Below are positions 20,436 to 29,035 of a stretch of DNA of 29,301 nt, in pieces. Made by a program: the position numbers and the translations under genes. The notes under the pieces are model-generated. The model saw only the letters and a program-made list of their open reading frames with translations. It had not been told where the DNA came from and searched no databases. The stretch is from Hofstenia miamia (taxonomy: Eukaryota; Xenacoelomorpha; Acoela; Hofsteniidae). How positions within the stretch are numbered: position 1 is the stretch's first letter; each line of letters opens with the position of its first letter. The stretch is taken from positions 515,595 to 544,895 of the forward strand of contig CABFPE010000079.1 in assembly GCA_900660155.1 (NCBI GenBank). Reading direction: 5' to 3'.

Positions 20436-21743
20436 TTAAAGTTTACTTCGCAAGGCAGATTCAGGAAATATCAATGCTCCCCTACGACTGATATTAGGTT
20501 TTGGCAGAATACCGCTAATCTGTGATGGCGCCACCTCAACAATATCCTTTTTATATGGCTGAACGAAAGACAGTTGACCAAAGGAGGAGAGTTTCTTGCC
20601 GTAAAATTTTACTAAAAACTCGTTATTTGTTACCGATTCAATATAGCCAACACAGTAAAAGTGCTCTTTCTCTGCCAATCGAACAAGGATGTAGATGCCA
20701 GGCAGCAAATTTGATGGGAATGGAAACAATAGGCCTTCAACATCAACCTCGTCATATTCATCTACGCTGTGAACGTCTTCATTGTCATTGGAAAGAAATA
20801 TAGACATCATAACCTTTAATTGATCAATTATGTCAGAGAAATATTTTTCAAATTTCCACCAACCGTTTTCCACTGGTAGAATTTGAGTTCCGATCCGCTG
20901 TCTCCTAATTCATATAGGCTGTTTAAAAAAGACCTTCTTTTACAGTCTCTGCATTTGCCGTTCATACAGTCCTCCTTTTCAGAAGAACATACTAGTTTTC
21001 TTATTAACTCACTTTCTGTTTTAGGTAAGAGTGGTGTTGATTTGAGTATCATGTGGACTTTAGCGTGGTATATACACAGACATGTGTTAGCAGGAACTTT
21101 ATCTCTTAAAACAGGTTTTGTGGCCTTAAAGCACAGAATGTTGAAAAACCAATCTTTTCAGGATTTTCTTTTTTATATTCTTGGTATGCTTCACGCAAGG
21201 TAAGGTTCATGTAGCCTTTCTGAATTTTGGTTTTTTCACCCTCGTTACGAATAATAACATAATCACATTTACCAGGCGCTTCTTGAGAAATGCCACTCAT
21301 GCAGTAAAAGTTCGGATCTTTTCTTTTAGATCGAAAGATATAGCGAAAATTGAAGTAGAAGTATTATCATTGCCAGACGATGACATTGTATTTGTCTGTC
21401 AATTTTTTGAGAACTTCTAATCGTTTTCCGGGACTCCGGGGTAAATTCCTCTCAGCACGTTTCGTTGATCTTGATAACGAACATGAAGACATTGAACTAG
21501 TAGCTGAAGTGGGTGTGTGTATGCTTGATGGTAGTTTCAACCCTTTTCAATATTCGCGTTTCCGCAATCGCTCTTTGTCCCTCTTTTTTTCTTTTCATCT
21601 TCTGACATTTTGCTTCTTTACTTTTCTGCTTTCCGACGAGATTCGTTTTCCTTTGTATGATGATCATCGTACATGCCACACTCTTTAAGTCGCTTCCGAT
21701 AATTGGCGATTCGCTGAGCCCCTGATTGTGACATAACTATAAT
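20436..21743 (-). pseudogene. Broken gene of an uncharacterised multicopy invertebrate family
   Basis: Reading the minus strand across frameshifts gives one collinear protein. It has a basic N-terminus from ATG 21743 (MSQSGAQRIANYRKRLKECG), a charged linker, STKRAERNLPRSPGKRLEVL near 21440, CMSGISQEAPGKCDYVIIRN (about 21300-21240), TLREAYQEYKKENPEKIGFS and CALRPQNL (to 21109), and then a cysteine-rich part at 21052-20860 (CLCIYHAKVH, CSSEKEDCMNGKCRDC, FYQWKTVGG). The last segment (20873-20436) is a C-terminal domain with GIYILVRLAEKEHFYCVGYI and ends ISRRGALIFPESALRSKL. From memory this order matches a repeated, unnamed family common in cnidarians and insects. I recall an acidic-residue core of roughly 250 residues in the middle of its members, and that core is absent here at about 20860. 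At least three frame breaks make this copy non-functional. Whether the family is a transposase is not settled. Confidence 0.6.
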
Positions 21744-21745
21744 TT

Positions 21746-22212
21746 AAGAAATGTTACAAGTGAGATAAAAACTGAAAACTTTACAGGTGTGACATAATTA
21801 AAACAGTTGAAATGTATAAAGATTTAGAATTAAATGAAAGACGTAAGCGTCTACAACAAGCCAATATCGGCCTCTAGATAAAAAATGAAAAAGAAACCTA
21901 TTTGAGAAGGAACTAAAGAAATACTACTACTTTATCTAGTTTTTTGTTACAGGTGGGATATTGCAAATTGCGTGAATGATGACGCCATTCTAGTTACAGA
22001 GGAGACTCAAGAACGAATTAAAGTATTGCATTTTTTTAGAAAAACATATCGCCTCTACAACAACAAATAACAGTTTGAAAATTACTAAACCATGAAGAAA
22101 AATATAGGGCTAACTTCTTTGCACTTTCCAACCATGTTTTTGATCTTCTAACAGGTCAACAAAAGCAAGGCAATCATATTAAAATAAAGATGTTTATGCT
22201 AAGCTAAATTCT
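21746..22212. other. Spacer with further GTTACAGRTGGGA repeats
   Basis: Non-coding. It carries GTTACAAGTGAGATA (21754), TTTACAGGTGTGACATAATT (21780) and GTTACAGGTGGGATATT (21946), in the same orientation as the copies at 20099-20323. No retroelement sequence that would link 15379 to 22214 is recognisable here. Confidence 0.55.
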
Positions 22213-22213
22213 G

Positions 22214-22597
22214 ATGTTTATAATACCCTGGTCTCGCGGACAATCTCTCGTGTAGGACGTCACCGTTGTGGATTCACAGGCGCCTAGTCGCATTTGTCGG
22301 GACGTTAATCATATCAAAGAGGCCGAGGAACGCAAAGCTGCAAAGTATACCGAAATATCCAATAGCGGCTACTTGTTCCAACCCCTTGCTTTCGATACTC
22401 AAGGAAATTGCGGACCTTCGACGAAAAGTTTTTTGAAAGATCTAGGAGACAAACTTGTAAATATATCTGGCGATAAACGAGCAAAAGAATTTCTGTATCA
22501 ATCAATAACATCGATAATTATTCAACATAATGCCGCTTGTGTACTAGGGACTTTAGATAAACAAGAACGCATGGACGAAATCTTTACTTTGTTGTAA
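22214..22597 (+). pseudogene. C-terminal fragment of a YLDDG-type retroelement
   Basis: From 22223 the plus strand reads IPWSRGQSLV, a TAG stop (22253-22255), then DVTVVDSQAPSRICRD in the same frame, and stays open to the stop at 22597. I recall the usual form of this block as PW-x-x-G-x-x-L-V-W-D-x-T, so the conserved tryptophan codon has become a stop. Further blocks are EAEERKAAKYTEI, FQPLAFDTQGNCGPSTKSFL and FLYQSITSIIIQHNAACVLG. These are the usual C-terminal blocks of the same retroelement family as the RT at 14490. The PW...D spacing is reminiscent of a restriction-like endonuclease, which is inference. The piece could be the far end of that copy, separated by later insertions, or a different copy. 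Confidence 0.72.
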
Positions 22598-22607
22598 TTT
22601 CTAAACA

Positions 22608-22907
22608 GGTTTATGTCGAAGGTGTTCTCATTGCGACTTTTTCAGGTTGTGCTAATCGACATTTGATCGCGGATAACATTCAGTGGTTTTCTGATGAGAA
22701 AAGAAGTATAGAAGACATATTTGGCTAAAAAGGGGTTGCATATGTCGGTAGTTATTGTAGTAAATGATTGCCAATCACATTCGTTTCTAGCCTGAAGATG
22801 CTGTGATTTTAAATCAAGTTTAAGATCGTTTTAATGTTGGCACTGTGGAATTAACTGATGAATTGGAAGTTGCCTCATATATTCCTGTAGAAAACAAAGC
22901 TTCTTGA
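22608..22907 (+). pseudogene. Unrecognised decayed coding stretch
   Basis: After a CAG at 22607, one plus frame reads VYVEGVLIATFSGCANRHLI then ADNIQWFSDEKRSIEDIFG, a stop, and KGVAYVGSYCSK. Nearby frames continue with MIANHIRF, EDAVILNQV, a stop, and DRFNVGTVELTDELEVASYI. Codon content is far less AT-biased than in the surrounding spacers and stops are few, which looks like a decayed protein gene. I do not recognise the family. It lies between two retroelement C-terminal fragments and may be part of a mobile element. Confidence 0.35.
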
Positions 22908-23084
22908 TATTGGTTTTAACATGCGCTTTTTTTGAAACTCATTTGTTCATTATTTGATGTTTGTTATTAAACGTTGATTAATAAATTATAAAACTCGATA
23001 AGTTTGACATTATTTTTTGCAAGAAATATCAACAATTGCGTGGAATTAGCCTTGCAAGAACTTTCTAGCAAAGGACTAGCGTTG

Positions 23085-23740
23085 TCTGAAATGCCTTTTA
23101 CACATGGCCCCAAAAGTCTATTTGTTCACTTTTAGAGCAAATTAGCCAGAATACTTCTTTATCCTCCAGTTTGTCTCTTCGCGATAAAGCAAAACTTCTC
23201 TCTTGTTCCATACCAGGGAGTGGGAATTAGTTGGCTGCGATTCCATTGAAAGCACTTGCTCTTTCTTCGCTCTTGCTGAATTTCGAATTTGCTTTGTTAT
23301 CGGCGTGGCATACCTTTAATTGATGATGACAAAAAATGCTTTAAGCCTTTGGATTTACTTTTGCGACTGCTTCTAAATGAGCTTTGACTCTGGTGCTTGA
23401 AAAGTCTAACTTCAATGAGTCTCGTGCTCGTCCTGGGGACATCGTTTTGCCATGCTGGTCTTCTGGCTGACCAGCCGCACTAGACGTGACTGTAATTAAT
23501 TCACTGCGCCTTCGATTGTTTCTCTTGCTGGTCATGCTCTGGAACTTTCAGACAACCGAAAGCTTACTAAATATGCAGAATCATGTTCAGCTGCTGGTAT
23601 ATCCTTCCTACCACTATCAGTGGAAACTCTAGGAGGATGTTCACCAATTGCTATCAAAGTATTCTCCAAGATGTCTCCTGCCAGAAGTGCCTCTTGTGAT
23701 CTGAATACGATTTCTTCATATTTTTTCAGCAATTGTCAGT
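23085..23740 (+). pseudogene. C-terminal fragment of a second YLDDG-type retroelement subfamily
   Basis: With frameshifts, the plus strand reads LSLRDKAKLLSCSIPGSGN, a stop, LAAIPLKALALS (23170-23270), then RPGDIVLPCWSSG, a stop, and PAALDVTVIN (about 23427-23490), then AGHALELSDNRKLTKYAES and GISFLPLSVETLGG (about 23528-23640). These are successive C-terminal blocks of YLDDG-type reverse-transcriptase elements, from the thumb/linker to a PW/PCW...DVT block and the KLTKYAE block. The wording differs from the fragment at 22214 (PCWSSG-PAALDVT against PWSRGQSLV-DVT), so it belongs to another subfamily. Multiple stops and frameshifts show that it is dead. An opposite-strand open stretch at 23341-23732 is a shadow. 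Confidence 0.62.
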
Positions 23741-23744
23741 AATT

Positions 23745-24605
23745 TTACAGCGGATAAATGCTACACTTCTATTATCAAGATATGGTGGTTAGGATTGAAG
23801 CAATTCATGTCTAATCTGTGGTATTTGGAACACAAACTCATTAAATAGCGTTATCCTCATCATCTCAACCATTGTACAACTCTTCCAGTATCGATTCATC
23901 ACCAGAGCTCCTAAGAATATGACTTTAAAGGATCAAAACATACGTTACAGTTAATGAAAATTGTGACCTAGAAGTTTCTAATGACTAAAAAATAAATAGC
24001 TAACCATATGAAAATTACAAAAATGTCACATATTAATATCTTAAATTGAAATAATCAATAAAATATTATTTTTCGACATCACAATGACTTACATTTTAGG
24101 AACTTGATTATGCAATAATTATGAAAATTACATTGTAACTACAACAATTTATTTAAATATATCATTTGATATGCCTTTTATCAAAATTACTTTGAATATT
24201 GTACGGTTCTTCAACAAAATTAAGGTTTTAACAGGGGCATAACTCGATTTTATTGTCAAACTATATAATTGTTATATAATCACTATTTTCAGTAAAATTA
24301 ATGACTATGTATATTATTAACAATGATACATTGATGAGAAACATGTTTTGTAAGTATATTTACTGAATGTCTTTAGTAGCAATGGTTGCCTAAATACGTT
24401 GTGAAAAGACATCATATTTAGAGGCAAAAGGCAACATTTTGTGAAAATCTGTATGACAAAAATTGCTATTGGCACCGTAATTCAAAAGATGAGTGCAACG
24501 TCCTTAAAATACTTAAATAATACCCAAAATAACCATTAGAAGAATGTTTACAATAGATATTAATTGAAAATTTCATAAAATATTAAATACATTATGTCAA
24601 TTCCC
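23745..24605. other. AT-rich stretch without recognised genes
   Basis: No open frame or repeat recognised. Confidence 0.5.
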
Positions 24606-24802
24606 AACTAAACTCTGTCCCAGTTAATAAGTAAACCAGTTTATTAGAGAAATGAGGTAGTATGATATTAACACGAGTATAATTTCAAGTTCTGTACAAC
24701 ATCCTAAACTATCTAATTCGAGCCAAAACCATGGAATTTACGCTATAATAAAACCCCAATTATTGATATAAAACTACTTATTAACTGGGACAGAGTTTAG
24801 TT
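24606..24802. mobile_element. Short MITE with 28-bp perfect terminal inverted repeats
   Basis: 24606-24633 (AACTAAACTCTGTCCCAGTT...) is the exact reverse complement of 24775-24802 (...AACTGGGACAGAGTTTAGTT), 28 of 28 bases, around a roughly 140-bp AT-rich non-coding core. If the TA at 24609-24610 and 24798-24799 is the target duplication, the element proper is 24611-24797 with ends AACTCTGTCCCAG, which would fit a Tc1/mariner-type MITE. That assignment is tentative because the symmetry extends beyond the TA. No transposase is encoded. Confidence 0.85.
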
Positions 24803-26420
24803 AATATATGTCATAAGTAAACAGTAAACTTCATAAACTTTCTATTAAATCTATACATAAATCAAAATAAAATAAACCTCACATAAACACACGCACAATT
24901 TATAAAATTTAAATTAAAATCAACACACATTAAGTCACCCGAATGAATATGTATACCAAAGACCCTTATGCATAAGAATGGATATTTATAATCAACAAGT
25001 TTTAAATGCCGCGTTAATTACAAAATTTAAAGTTAAGCTTTACTTGAAGCTTCTTATGGCTTTCTGGAGTCTCAAATTTGCAAATAGGTATATGGTAGTA
25101 CATATTCATGAGAAATCTGTACCAAATATTTAGTAGAGATGATTTTGAAATATTCCTAAAATGCAAAATATTGCGTTCAGTACAGATTTGCAGAAATGAC
25201 ACGGAAGATTTGAATTTTTTAAAGGATAAACAGGAATCCAGGGAGAAAAATTTGATCAAATGCTTCATTAGCAATATTAAAAATGTCAGCGCACAAACAA
25301 CCGCCTGGATGGATACACGTCACCATCTTCGGTAATTTCTCCTAAAATAGATAAGTTTGACAGTTTAACAACATATGTATATTTCAAGATTTTCTATATA
25401 GCAAATAGCATATCGTCCCTTTAGATAATAGTGTTTTTATTTACAAAGATTTGATCTAAAGATGACACTAAGATAGCAAATGATCTACAATTACCAACGA
25501 ATGTAATATGGAAGATAATTTTACAATAAGTTGTTTATGTATTAAACTCATTTTTTGGTTCTAAAGGGGCAATATGAAACCCTGAAAAAACTTGCAATGA
25601 AAATAGTGGTCGATTTCAATTTTATTACAATATTTTCAATTTGTACATTTTATGTGACATTGTGTTGTATTAGCATCTAAATTCCCAAATTGCCTGCATT
25701 TTAAATATACAATACAAATATAAAATTTAAAAATTCATTGTGCTATATTTTTCTAAATAGTTTACCTCCAGCATTTTACTTGAAAACACTTTTCTATACG
25801 AAAATTTATAATATATTATTATGGGACAAACTTAAATCAATGTATGTAAAAATCAACGCAATGTCACTCATCCAGTCGATTCTTTATAATTACCACAATG
25901 AACTCGCACAAAACAACGTGTTTGCTTATAGACCAACACGAAAAATAAGCAATGATATTGGGATTCCTAGTTCAACTATCACAATTGGTACGTGACTTTT
26001 AATATGAAAAGCGCAAATTATTGTTGAAGACCTCTGAACAAAAACCAAATAATCAATAATATCGCATGTTTTGAGTGGCATGGTCAACTAGCAAACTTAA
26101 AAATACCACAGCCTACGCCTTCATTTTGAAAGGTGACTGGGTAATGCGTTTGACACTTGATTCAGAAAAATATCTGATGATTCAGTTAAAGGAGGTCAAT
26201 ATTTCTCAATTTTGAACAACTATGTCTGACCACAAATAGTAACTTTACATTTTAAAAATGGGTATAAATATTCATCCATTTGATTTCTTTTAGAGGGATT
26301 GGTATGAGATAATGTTTACTGTAATAATATTACAGCAACAGTTGATATCTTGAAGGATAGAATGTGAATATCTTGTCATCGATTAAGCATATCGAACATT
26401 TGTTATAATAAATGAATAAT
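24803..26420. other. AT-rich stretch without recognised genes
   Basis: Small frames at 25014-25274 (minus), 25108-25335 (plus) and 25738-25995 (plus) lack recognisable motifs. A possible tiny 5' exon at 25283-25331 (MSAHKQPPGWIHVTIF followed by GTAATT) cannot be supported further. This stretch may be intron or downstream flank of the minus-strand gene at 26421-27847. Confidence 0.45.
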
Positions 26421-26803
26421 TTACCAATGTGTTAAAAACACAAAATTAAAAATTGAAAGAAGTTTATGGACACCTCGTATACAAAAAACAGTAAGATTAA
26501 TGTACGTATGTGAATAGGAAGGAAACTTGCTAAAAGTCGATGATGAAAAAGGTATATAGTGAGGCAAGTCGGTAAACTGCATACCAGAGGTTAGATAATG
26601 TGAATGATTGGGCTGCCAAAGACTGGACATTTCGCGAGATCTGGCGTTTTTCAAACGTTGCTTTTTAAGCTGTGCTAATGTTTTGGTAGAACGTTCTTCA
26701 CTGCCCACTTGACTCCTATGTAAAGGAGGTGGCGGTGATAGGACAGGCAATTGAGGCAAAATTTCCTCTTCAGGCACTGCAATATGCGGCGAAGCAATTT
26801 CAA
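26421..26803 (-). CDS. Putative exon of an unidentified host gene (downstream exon)
   Basis: On the minus strand an acceptor (TTTTAG, AG at 26805-26804) is followed by an open frame from 26803. It starts with the last two bases of a codon and reads IEIASPHIAVPEEEILPQLP, then SPPPPLHRSQVGSEERSTK, LAQLKKQRLKNARSREMS and SLWQPNHSHYLTSGMQFTDL, ending at a stop at 26421. The real exon may end earlier at a donor such as CATAC/GTACAT (26505) or CGAG/GTGTCC (26473), since the last 25 or so residues become AT-driven. Proline-rich and basic low-complexity segments suggest a disordered nuclear or regulatory protein. I recognise no domain. Confidence 0.5.
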
Positions 26804-27504
26804 CTAAAATTTAATTCTTAAATCACATTTAATTAAAACGATTTATACTTTAGTTTGATTGGAATTGAAATATTTAAACTTAAAAACGATACAAAGAACA
26901 GACCTCAAATCAAATGTCTACCATTGTTAGAATTATTTATTTATGTGCAAGTGAGATAATAAATCATAAGAATTACCTATAATCAAGCATGCCTTTGATG
27001 TATTCGTCTCGTTGGGGATTAAATTTTGTAGTTACCACAGGTTTGATTTACATTGCTTCTCAAAGAGAAAAAATAATATAAAGCTATTCTCATGAACTTC
27101 ACTGTAAAGCATATATCGAAAATGCTAAGCACATCTTACTAAAAATGTAATAGTTGAATAGCTCCTATTGATGGAATGCAGAACGCTCTATTTTATAATT
27201 GTACACTGAAAAAAAACAATGATTCATCAATCACACAAGAACGGTTCGTGAGGCAACCACTATTAGGGAAGTGATATAATATATGAAAAATCAAAGATAT
27301 ATAGTTAATACAGAAACAAATATAATGATTGTTTACAATATCATATTACAAACTATAGATAAAATACTATAAATTTTAGAAAATATAGTAAAGTTCATAG
27401 TAACCTGAAAACGCAAAAGGTAAATAATATTCAATTTTTTGGAATTCGAAGCTTCATTCTTTGAATTTAAATGAAATAATAATCTATTTAAATGCTACAC
27501 ATAC
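26804..27504 (-). other. Putative intron
   Basis: Bounded by the donor GTATGTG (27504 downwards) and acceptor TTTTAG (to 26804). Splicing joins a phase-1 end to a phase-1 start and keeps the frame (A plus TT gives ATT). It contains a 23-codon open stretch (KPVVTTKFNPQRDEYIKGML, about 27035-26975, followed by GTAATT), but this has a stop directly upstream and no phase-compatible acceptor. Confidence 0.5.
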
Positions 27505-27847
27505 TTTTAGGTGAATGAATATCTTCTACATCGTTCTCCGTTTTCATGATAGCCGATTCATCTTTAGGACTTTTCGCTGAACACGAAACCAAATGCGGAA
27601 ACTGTTGGGCGGCAGAAGCTACAATTTGTTTAGCGACATCGCTCGGTTTCATCTCGCCTTCCACTGAAGACCGAATGGTAGACTTTGCGATGCGGATTTT
27701 AGTTGGTGATACTGGCAATACATTATAAAGTTTATTTTGAACTGTGGTTGGTGTTGATGACGTACTTGTATTGTCTAGTGAATCCTCTGAAGAAGAAATC
27801 GGTGATTCTTCTTTCACTTTCAGCTGATTCTTTCTTGATTTACTTTC
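27505..27847 (-). CDS. Putative exon of an unidentified host gene (upstream exon)
   Basis: The minus strand has a good acceptor (CTTTTTCCCTACTTAG, AG at 27849-27848) followed by 343 bases of open frame beginning ESKSRKNQLKVKEESPISSS. It continues with LDNTSTSSTPTTVQNKLYNV, LPVSPTKIRIAKSTIRSSVE and SDVAKQIVASAAQQFPHLVS, and ends HSPK at a donor A/GTATGTG (27505/27504). Base composition is clearly less AT-rich than the flanks, and the Ser/Thr/Lys-rich make-up is typical of a disordered regulatory protein. VKEE resembles a sumoylation-type psi-K-x-E site. I recognise no domain or orthologue. The next exon is at 26803 in compatible phase. The first and last exons are not identified. Confidence 0.6.
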
Positions 27848-28415
27848 CTAAGTAGGGAAAAAGAAAATTACACATTGCCCAATTCATAACAGTCAATAGT
27901 TAACTGTGCACATTGCTTTGTAGTATTTTTATCCTATATCAAAAAAGTTAAATCTTGTGAATATAAAGTTAGTGGGAAATTTCAAACTGGATGTTACAAA
28001 ATTTGAAAAAATTCGTCTAAAAACACTGATTTGATAAAAGTATTTGGCAATTTGCAAGTCAGAAATGATGCACTGTAATGTGCTACTATCTAATATGTGA
28101 TATTTAAATCAGTCAATGGGATTTCCCATCCAACTATAAAAATGTTTTATTTTCCCAAAACTTGAGTTTTTAGTTGTGAAAAAAATTATTTTTTGTTAAA
28201 ATTTAATGAAATTTTTACTGGAAATTGCTGTGATAAGTAGATAGGACTGAAACTAAAGTATTCTCAGATATCGCAGTAAATTTTGATTTTATAACCATTA
28301 CATTGGTGTAACACCACTCTTAGACGAAATTTCGAAAATCTAAAAAATGTTAGAAGTTCAGAAAATATTTGTAGTATAAGTTCTTGTCAAATGATATGAT
28401 TGAATAACTAAAGTG
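27848..28415. other. AT-rich, probably intron or intergenic
   Basis: Begins with the splice acceptor of the 27505-27847 exon, so its right-hand part would be intron of that gene. No further exon recognised before the piggyBac end at 28416. Confidence 0.45.
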
Positions 28416-28434
28416 TTAATCCTTAAAGCCCCAG

Positions 28435-28647
28435 TGGGTCTGTGGGACCCATAATTCAAATTCAAATTCAAATGTAATTTATTATATGAAAAAAACAAAG
28501 TAAGCTAACAAAACTCAATGACTTTTCTAATTTATTGGTAGTCTATAATATCTTATTACTGAATATTTTTTATATAGTTTAATTTGTCAAACAGACAATA
28601 TATACAATATGTTACACTTAGCACTACTGGGTCTGATAGACCCAGTA
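28435..28647. promoter_or_regulatory. Terminal and subterminal piggyBac hairpins
   Basis: 28435-28451 (6-bp arms) and 28625-28647 (10-bp perfect arms, 3-nt loop) share the word CTGGGTCT/AGACCCAG. In piggyBac elements, repeated internal motifs near the ends are transposase-binding sites. That role is inferred here. Confidence 0.6.
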
Positions 28648-29035
28648 CCGCAGAGTTCAATATACAGTAGAGAGAGCACTTGTTTATTTCGCTGAAATTT
28701 CCTTTTCTTGTTAGCCTACCACAATTAATTCAATTATAATCTGGATATTTGATTTGATTGGCCAATTGGTCAATAATGCTGATTTCATTACCGCCGGATC
28801 TGCAGCATTGGGTGACTGCCTTATTGCTCTCTCTCCTGGAAATATTGAACTCTGTGCAACTCCTTCAGCATTATTAGGTGAATGCTAGTTAGTAACCAAT
28901 CTAGTAGAATTTATTGAGTGGAGTGATTCATCGCAGGATTTTATCATATATACCTACATCTTATTCTATAGTGGAGTGATAATTAGTTTTATATTTTTTG
29001 GTTAAAGCTAAATATACGTTTCAAATTCAAAAAAA

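Noticed and set aside
23341..23732. Two minus-strand frames (23341-23535 and 23532-23732)
   Set aside because: They are antisense to the KLTKYAES and DVTVIN blocks of a retroelement fragment on the plus strand, and that reading matches known family blocks.
25283..25331. Possible 5' exon MSAHKQPPGWIHVTIF followed by GTAATT, plus strand
   Set aside because: It is short, and no matching downstream exon or promoter is visible.
26975..27035. Possible small exon KPVVTTKFNPQRDEYIKGML with a GTAATT donor, minus strand
   Set aside because: A TAA lies directly upstream in that frame with no acceptor after it. The only nearby AG gives a 31-nt exon that breaks the phase between the flanking exons.
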